Origin: Tetracentron sinense
Lineage: Eukaryota; Streptophyta; Magnoliopsida; Trochodendrales; Trochodendraceae
NCBI GenBank assembly: GCA_015143295.1
Contig: CM026559.1
Location: 22,954,826 to 23,018,825, forward strand
DNA length: 64,000 nucleotides
Reading direction: 5' to 3'
In this document: positions 57,585-64,000 of the stretch, one piece after another
Layout: each line of letters starts with the position of its first letter
Position numbering within the stretch: the first letter of the stretch is position 1
Position numbers and translations under genes: made by a program
The notes under the pieces: generated by a model
What the model was told of the DNA's origin: nothing
Database searches by the model: none
The model's input: the letters and a program-made list of their open reading frames with translations, nothing else

Positions 57585-58780
57585 TCACATATCATTTTCT
57601 TATTCAACTTTACCAGGGGGCATGTAAATACCCTTTGTCGAAATCACATACTTTACAAGGGGGCCTCGCATACCCATTATTCTTATTCAGCTTTATCAGG
57701 GGGCATGTAAATACCCTTTGTTCGAATCCACTTTCTCAGGGGGTATGTGAAATACCCTTTTTCGAACCACACTTTACAAGTGGGTATCACAATACCCTTC
57801 TTTCTTATTCAGCTTTATCAGGGGAGAGTAAATACCCCATTGTGGAACATCATACTTTACAAGGGGGCAACACATACCCATTCTTCTTATTTAGCTTTAT
57901 TAGGGGGCATGTAAATACCCTTTGTTTGAATCCACTTTCTCAGGGGGTATGTAAATACCCTTGTTCGAATCCACTTTCTTAGGGGGTATGTAAAATACCC
58001 TTTTCTGAACCACGCTTTACAAGGGGGCATCAACATACCCTTTGTCAGAATCACATACTTTACAAGGGGGCCTCACATACCCATTATTCTTATTCAGCTT
58101 TATCAAGGGGCATGTCAATACCCTTTGTTCGTATCCACTTTCTCAGGGGGTATGTGAAATACCCTTTTCCGAACCATGCTTTACAAGGGGGTATCACAAT
58201 ACCCTTTTTTCTTATTCAGCTTTATCAGGGGGGAGTAAATACCCCATTGTGGAACATCATACTTTACAAGGGGGCAACACATACCCATTATTCTTATTCA
58301 GATTTATCAGGGGGCATGTAAATACCCTTTGTTCGAAGGGGCATCAACATACCCTTCATTCTTTCCAGCTTTACAAGGGGGCATGCAAATACCCTTTCAG
58401 AAACTTCACTTTACAAGGGGGTATCCAATACCCATTAATCTTTTACAAGGGGGCATTCAAATACCCTTCACATAAACTTTCTCATCTTTACAAGGGGTAT
58501 CCACTACCCTTCATCAAAACCTTTTCATTTTAAAGGGGGTATATAAATACCCTTTTCAAAACCTTACTTTACCAACCTTTTTTGAAAACCATACTTTAAA
58601 GGGGTATCAAATACCTTTTCAAAAATCTTATTTTAAAAAGGGGGTCTCCAATACCCTTCATTTGAAAACATACTTTATAATTCTTAATGAGGAGGGATTG
58701 AATACCCTTTTGTCAAAAATCATTCTTTACAAGCTTACAAGGAGGGAATAATTACCCTTAGGTTCAAAAATCATCTTTGA
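57585..58780 (-). repeat. Minisatellite of about 40-60 bp units, each with an inverted GGGTAT/ATACCC pair
   Basis: Roughly 25 units such as CTTTACAAGGGGGTATCACA followed by ATACCCTTT, with variable spacers (TTCTTATTCAGCTTTATCAG). Within each unit GGGTAT or GGGCAT pairs with ATACCC three to six bases later. Two long open frames here (57476-57982, 58042-58533) are products of the repeat, not genes. Confidence 0.88.
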
Positions 58781-59361
58781 GTACTTAACACTTATAGAAA
58801 AACTCCTTTTTCAATTTTTCCTTTACTTATACCAAACTCATAACATGTTTAAGACCCCACAATTCCATACTTTTCATCAAAACCAAACCCCTTTTATCAT
58901 TTGATGATAATAAACCAACTTTCATAAGAAAAACCATCTTTTATACCTCACTTTTACCAAAAACATGCTTTACATATTACTTTCAATACATAAATCACAA
59001 CAAAGATAGTTAGTAGAGGGTATCTACTTATGAAATCATAACAAGGCAATTTAGTAGAAGGTATGTAACTTTCAAAACCGAATCCCTACGGTTTATAGCT
59101 TGTGAATACTCCTTGGTAGCAAGATCCAAGCTTAGGAAGAAAGCTTGAAGTGAAAAATCAACTCCACTTGATCACTAGCACAAAGCCTAGAAGAACCCAA
59201 GCTCTTCTCCCTCTTTTCCTTCAACTTTCTCTCAAAAATCTCCTCTCTAGGGTTCTTGTAACCCTAGCCATGAAATTGTGGTTTCTATAGGCCAAGGGGT
59301 GAGGCCAAAGACCATTACACCCTCTAAATATCTCAAGGAGTTGGTTTCAAGGCAAAACCAT
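58781..59361 (-). other. Outer solo LTR, downstream of its TATA box
   Basis: AT-rich LTR sequence without a gene. TATA-like GGCCTATAGAA is the complement of 59283-59293. Confidence 0.6.
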
Positions 59362-59533
59362 GCACCAAGGATCTATCCGTCATGAGCACGGATAGATCCT
59401 TCAAAAAACCCTTCTCTGGCCAAAAAACCCATACAAAATTGGGGTTGATAGATCTATCGGTCATGGGGATGGATAGATCCATCAGTGTATGGGATTGAAG
59501 GATCTATCCTCCCCAAACTAGATAGATCCTTCA
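59362..59533 (-). promoter_or_regulatory. Palindrome block GGATAGATC type, outer solo LTR
   Basis: GATCTATCC or GGATAGATC occurs about seven times in both orientations. The spacer TTCTCTGGCCAAAAAACCCA and TACAAAATT (59411-59441) matches that of the other gypsy LTRs. About 70 bp upstream of the minus-strand TATA-like box. Confidence 0.78.
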
Positions 59534-60330
59534 CTGTTCATTCCTTCATTTTTCCACTGTGGTATTTTGACCATAACTTTTGACTGGGTGATCTGATTTT
59601 GACGATTCAACTTGTGTTGGATTCTACATTTAAAGAGAAATAACTTTCATATTTTGTACAAAGCCTAATTATTCTATCTTCAAATTCAAAAATGGTCCTA
59701 AAAGCTAATGGTCAGGAATTTCAGCAGACAAATTGCCTAAAACCCACTTTTCACTAAGCTTCGACTCAAAATCGGGAAATATGATAAACATGAACCTCGA
59801 AGTGGATCTTGATATCTTTCTAATGGCTTAAGAATCACTCAATTCCGATTTCGGATGAGAAAACTAGAGTTCTCTCAAGTTGAGGGAATTTTCAAAAATC
59901 CCTCTTTGCGACACTTTAGAGTATTGCATCCTCTTGTTTCATTTATACAAAATACCCTAAACAAGTTTCACACATATTTTTATTCATTTGAAACCTCCTT
60001 TCATTTTAAAACACGAAGCCATCATCCCATTAAGGGTTTAGGCCTGGAAAAACACTATTCACAGCACTATTCATGACACTATTCACAGCCTAGTGAACTT
60101 GGTTCCGGGGTTCTACACACTCATTTACTAATAAAGCGCCTGTGCGAGTAAGTAACTAATATCAGTAGATTTCAAACAATAACAAGCATCATACATAGCT
60201 AACCCTTAGTAAAATTAACAACTCATCAACCATAGAAATCATTCACAACTCAACTTAAACTCTAGAATCCTTGCGTACCTTGCATGACATCGTCGGATGC
60301 ACGTGCATCTCTCTCTGATAGAGCAAAAAC

Positions 60331-61458
60331 TCAACCATGGGTGGCTGGGTGAGGAGGCCGTGTAGACTGTGAGGCCCTCGAAGCTTGAGAAGAGCTAAGC
60401 TGAGATGTTTGCCTCATCGGGGGCCTGCTCCCCTGAGACTGAGCTGGCATATGACGTCGGGGACAATCTCTAACCAGGTGGCCTTGGTCACCACAATGGA
60501 AGCAACTTCCGGTAGCCCTCCTACATTCCCCGCTGGATGCATCCTTCCACAAAGGGTGCAGATATCATGCGCATAGATGGGAGGAGCATATCCCGTAGCC
60601 TGAGTCACTGTGGGGCGAGGAGCTTGAGTGAAAGCCAGACGAAAAGCCAGTGGAGCAAAAGGGTGGGGAGCCTGTGGTGCCGAATATATCCTCTGTGACT
60701 AAGCCGGCCCTCCGGACTGATACAAGCTAGTCCTTGCTCTTTTCTCTCCTGAACTACTCGACTGTCCTTTCTTCATTCCTCTTCTTTTGAAGAACTCCTT
60801 GGAATATTGAGACTCGGTCCTTGAGGTAGACCTTCAACCCCCTCTCAAATTTTTGGGCTTTCATGACCTCGGTAGCTATCATATGTGGAGCAAACCGAGA
60901 TAGCTCTGAAAATTTGGCTTCATAAACCGCTACCGACAAGTTACCTTGTTCCAAGGTAATAAACTCAACTTTCATCTTCTCTTTCATCCCGACCGGGAAG
61001 TACTTCTTGTTGAAAACGTCCAAGAATTCTCCCAAAGTCTAGTCTTGACCTTGCCGGGTCAACTCTCGGGTCCGAAGTGCGGACATCCACCAATGATCGG
61101 CCTCACCTTCAAGCATAAAGGCGGCCCATGTGACCCTTTCCGCTTCAGTAGGTGTTAATACCGAGAATATCTTCTCGAGTTGCCAAATCCAACCTTTGGC
61201 AACAAGTAGATCAATGCTCCCACAAAAAGTTGGAGGCCTCATCCTCCAAAAAGCCTCTATTCCGGCTTGAGCTCAATTAGGAGGGGCTGGTATAAGTGCT
61301 GCATTAGGCGGAGTAGCCGGTTGCCTTACCGCTAACATAGCCAAAGTCTCGGCTATTGAAGCAAAGGCTTGGGCAAAATCGGGTTGATCATCACCCGATG
61401 GAGCATCATTTCCGTTGCCCCGTGTGTTGTATCGGCGACCCCGGGTATTGCGTCTCAT
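60331..61458 (-). pseudogene. Tekay gag, broken
   Basis: Starts M-R-R-N-T-R-G-R-R at 61458. The capsid region has P-P-T-F-C-G-S, A-A-F-M-L-E-G-E-A-D-H-W-W and, after a stop near 61037, F-N-K-K-Y-F-P, the usual retrotransposon gag block. A CCHC zinc knuckle C-F-H-C-G-D-Q-G-H-L-V-R-D-C lies near 60490. In-frame stops at about 61272 and 61037, with further breaks near 60700-60750, prevent a full product. Confidence 0.9.
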
Positions 61459-61775
61459 GATTTCTCCTGAGAACGACAATACAACATGAGTCTAACTTGG
61501 ACACGCATTTAGTAACAATTTCGCAATTCACTCAATACATATTCATCAACCATATTTACTAAGCACAATTAATGCACCCATGGTATTCAACACAACATCG
61601 TAACATACAATCCGTGTTCCTAGCGTAGGACTCTAAGTTTGGTTGAAGCTCAACCTATTTTGACTAAGACTAACTTGTTAGTCTATACTTGGAATACAAC
61701 TCTTTTATAACACCTAATGCCTTGTTCACGTATGGTATCGAGTACTAAGTGACCCTAGGGACTCTAATGCCTAGG

Positions 61776-61787
61776 GCTCTGATACCA
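61776..61787 (-). promoter_or_regulatory. Tekay primer binding site
   Basis: Minus-strand TGGTATCAGAGC, four bases after the LTR end ...GACATGACA. Confidence 0.9.
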
Positions 61788-62222
61788 CCTCTGTCATGTC
61801 CCAAAATACCCCCTATGAGTTAAGGGATACTTTAGGTGTGACTATACGTACCTGCCAAACCATCCTGTAATGAAGAAGGTGAATATAATACTAACACAAT
61901 GATAATCAGAGCACGGAAGCTAAACATAGGTTGCGGAAGCATAAACTAATTTTTCTTTTCTTTATAAGTTTGTATCCCAAGTGAAAATATACATAAAACA
62001 TATCCAAGCCTAAGGTAGACAAGCCCACCTATCAAAATATCAAAATACACAAACCCTCTCGTACTCTCCCCTCAACAGTAATCGAGGTACGGCCACACGT
62101 CGAGGTCTCAGTCCGCCTGAGACTGTAGTGAAATAGACAGCTCTCTCTCCTCTATGTACTCTTCCTCGACCCAAGGCTCCGGGTCGAGGGCTCTCTTAGT
62201 ACCTGCCGACATGAAAGTACGG

Positions 62223-62241
62223 CTGAGCATGGAATACTCAG
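62223..62241 (-). promoter_or_regulatory. Conserved LTR stem-loop, Tekay 5' LTR
   Basis: CTGAGCATGGAATACTCAG, identical to the one at 48926. Confidence 0.7.
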
Positions 62242-62503
62242 GGAGTACAAGCTACTAGCTAACCATGACAATAATAACACACAATAACAGTAATACAATA
62301 CAGAGCAGTAAGAGGAATATCACAAAGAAACAATGTTAAACATGATACAATACAATCATCTTGACGTGCGTGCATGAATGCGAAAACTCCAATAAAACTC
62401 ATGCTTGGAAATCTGTTTCATGTCTCAGTATGGCTTGAGGAAATCATGTATGCGTGCATGCATGAATGCCTTGTCATCATCTTGTAAACTTGCATCTTGT
62501 AAC

Positions 62504-62782
62504 TTGTGAGCCAGAGGCTAGCACCTGAATCTCCCTAGGCTGTCAACCTCCTTGATATATGATTTTCTTGTGAGCCAGAGGATAGTACCCGAATGTCCCT
62601 GGGCTACCAACCTTCTTGACAATACGTGAATTTTAGTTACTTGTTTAGTTTTCTTGTGAGCCAGAGGCTAGTACCTGAATGTCCCTGGGCTACCAACCCC
62701 CTTGACATGTAGTAATTTCAGTTTTCTTATGAGCCAGAGGCTAGTACACGAATGTCCCTGGGCTACCAACCTCCTTGACATG
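62504..62782 (-). repeat. LTR minisatellite, Tekay 5' LTR, four copies
   Basis: Same unit and copy number as 49204-49489, with small differences. Confidence 0.87.
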
Positions 62783-63772
62783 CAATGTTTTCTTGTTGAT
62801 TATTATATGCACGTGCTCTTGAAATCTCGGTTCATACAAACATGCGTGCTCATGTACGTGACAGTGGTGACAATCATGGGAATGCGGATAACAAGAGAGA
62901 TATGGCATCACAATTCAATTCATAGTATAAGCATAGGTAACTTGAGTAATCTACATGGCATTTGATCAATTCATCATTCATAAGAGCACATGCATAGGGC
63001 CTACTTCCATTGATTCATTTTAGTCATTCATTCATAGTTTAGGCATTTTGTCCAACACAAAACCTACAATGTTTCCTTAATAGTTCATCTTCTTCTGTTT
63101 TTTTGTGCATGTTTTCCATCCAACCATCAAGGTAAGTTCATTATTGGTAAAATGTCCATCCTCCATGTTCCATTCCACACACCACACATATCATACATCA
63201 TACATTCGGCATCCCATCGCCTCAATCAACACCCCATACAAATCCATACCCTTTTCTTATCTTATTTATATTTATTGGAGATGTTACATTTCATAGGAAA
63301 AGAAATAATAATAGCAAGAATCACATTTCACATTAAGATAACTAGATTATGGCTGGGGAAGTTAGTAGGGTGTACTAACCTTGAATCAAGGCTTGATCTT
63401 GGTAGAAACCTTGATTGAAGCTCCAACTTGAAAGAAGAAAACCTTTGCTTGAAGGAAGCTTAGTGTGGGGAAGAAAACCCTTGCAAAAACGCCGTAGGAT
63501 CGCTGCCCTAGTTTGGAGAAACGAGCTCCACGAGTACTTAAGCCTTGAGCTTGAAGTAAATGAACTTGAGATGATCTAGGGTCTTCACCCCTTTGATTTC
63601 TTCTCAAAAGCACAACCCTAGGTTAGGAATCTCCTTCTCCTCTCTCTCTATCTCTCAAAATCTTCTAAGTATAGTGAATGAAGCCCTAAGGCTCGAGCAA
63701 AGCCTTATAGGAAAGGGTTTAACCCCCAAAAGACGAAATAGCCCTTACTGAAATTTCTGCAAAAATGCAAAG

Positions 63773-63960
63773 ACTGAGCGATCGGTGGTTATGACCGATC
63801 GATCGGTTGCCTACCGAGCGATCTGTGTTCTTGACCGAGCGACCGGTCAAAAACATGCTCTCTGGAAAAATTCCCCATACAAAAAAAGTTAACCAGTCGA
63901 TAGCCATTGATCGATCGGTTTTGGACTGATCGATTGCTACTCAAGACCAAGCGATCGGTT
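63773..63960 (-). promoter_or_regulatory. Palindrome block ACCGATCGATCGGT, Tekay 5' LTR
   Basis: Same layout as 50472-50665. Several motif positions that are imperfect in one LTR are perfect palindromes in the other (for example ACCGATCGATCGGTT near 63794). Confidence 0.8.
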
Positions 63961-64000
63961 GCTCTGCAATTCTTCTGCTGAGTTCACTTTTCACCCATTC

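Larger units (their letters stand above)
54329..60116 (-). mobile_element. Gypsy-type solo LTR (about 3.3 kb) nested in Tekay, itself interrupted
   Basis: Minus strand starts TGTAGAACCCCGGAACC at 60116 and ends GGGTCGTGACA at 54329. CACTC flanks it (54324-54328 and 60117-60121). No primer site, purine tract or coding is inside, so it is a solo LTR. It has the stem-loop (54738-54756), a long hairpin-bearing minisatellite, a palindrome block (59362-59533) and the conserved motif set around GTCAAAAGTTATGG. A 2456-bp solo LTR with TCACA duplication lies in its minisatellite. Confidence 0.9.
48503..64000 (-). mobile_element. Tekay-type Ty3/gypsy chromovirus, runs off the window
   Basis: Minus-strand order: 5' LTR (64000+ to 61792), primer site (61787-61776), gag, protease, RT, RNase H, integrase with C-terminal chromodomain, purine tract (50943-50929), 3' LTR (50928-48503). 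The domain order with integrase last and the chromodomain marks a chromovirus; C-terminal phrases such as D-P-S-H-I-I-E-L and K-Y-P-E-L-F-G fit the Tekay/Del clade. Every domain has in-frame stops, but the LTRs look closely similar, so insertion and decay are fairly recent. A solo LTR (54329-60116) splits gag from protease. The target duplication cannot be checked because the far end is outside. Confidence 0.9.
61792..64000 (-). repeat. Tekay 5' LTR, cut by the window edge
   Basis: Matches 48503-50928 with scattered differences. It ends ...GGGACATGACA (61792 on the plus strand), which gives the proper LTR terminus. TATA-like box: complement of 63702-63711. Confidence 0.9.

Noticed and set aside
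57476-58533. Two long plus-strand ORFs (about 168 and 163 codons)
   Set aside because: They run through the GGGTAT/ATACCC minisatellite and show its repeated phrases. They owe their length to a repeat unit without stops in that frame.
61776-61787. tRNA-like match (initiator Met)
   Set aside because: Only the 12-base primer site is present, as in the other LTR elements; no tRNA gene can be folded.

Overview
The window reads as nuclear DNA of a flowering plant. It holds one intron-rich host gene, dense nested LTR retrotransposons (Ty1/copia and Ty3/gypsy chromovirus), a Helitron, MITEs and a long tandem array. No prokaryotic gene, rRNA or tRNA gene was seen. The species cannot be named from the sequence.

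Layout. 1-1.1 kb: a complete miniature LTR element (TRIM) with primer site, polypurine tract and 5-bp target duplication. 1.66-3.75 kb, minus strand: the only clearly intact host gene, a seven-exon neprosin-family (DUF239) protein of 405 aa. 3.9-15.7 kb: small DNA elements (foldback repeats, a 570-bp Helitron, hAT-like ends, a TTAACC-type palindromic MITE family), a CCCTAG-rich array, and remnants of a copia element with one LTR between two internal pieces.

15.7-48.5 kb: a tandem array of sixteen units plus a fragment, period about 1.4-1.55 kb. Each complete unit carries a tiny two-exon gene or its wreck, coding for an unrecognised single-pass membrane protein of about 70 aa (exon 1 M-G-S-Q, exon 2 about 65 codons). 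Units 1-8 alternate between a long type A and a short type B. All four B copies are broken by stops; three of four A copies are open. Amino-acid-changing differences outnumber silent ones roughly as expected without selection, so much of the array may be a gene-derived satellite. It is interrupted by a 2.2-kb solo LTR (22.6-24.8 kb) and a gag-only SIRE-like copia element (28.2-35.1 kb), itself hit by a 2.1-kb solo LTR.

48.5-64 kb: a Tekay-type chromovirus on the minus strand, running off the window. Gag, protease, RT, RNase H, integrase and chromodomain are all recognisable but broken by stops. A 3.3-kb solo LTR (duplication CACTC) sits just upstream of the protease active site, and inside that is a 2.46-kb solo LTR (duplication TCACA).

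The most striking pattern spans these elements. Eight LTR copies, from copia and gypsy, each carry a cluster of several copies of a short palindrome 30-85 bp upstream of a TATA-like box. The palindrome differs between families (CCGTTCGAACGG, CCTAATTGGATTAGG, ACTCATCGATGAGT, CCGGTCGACCGG, ACCGATCGATCGGT, GGATAGATC), while position, copy number and, in the gypsy LTRs, flanking and spacer sequences are kept. It looks like a fast-changing promoter module with fixed architecture.
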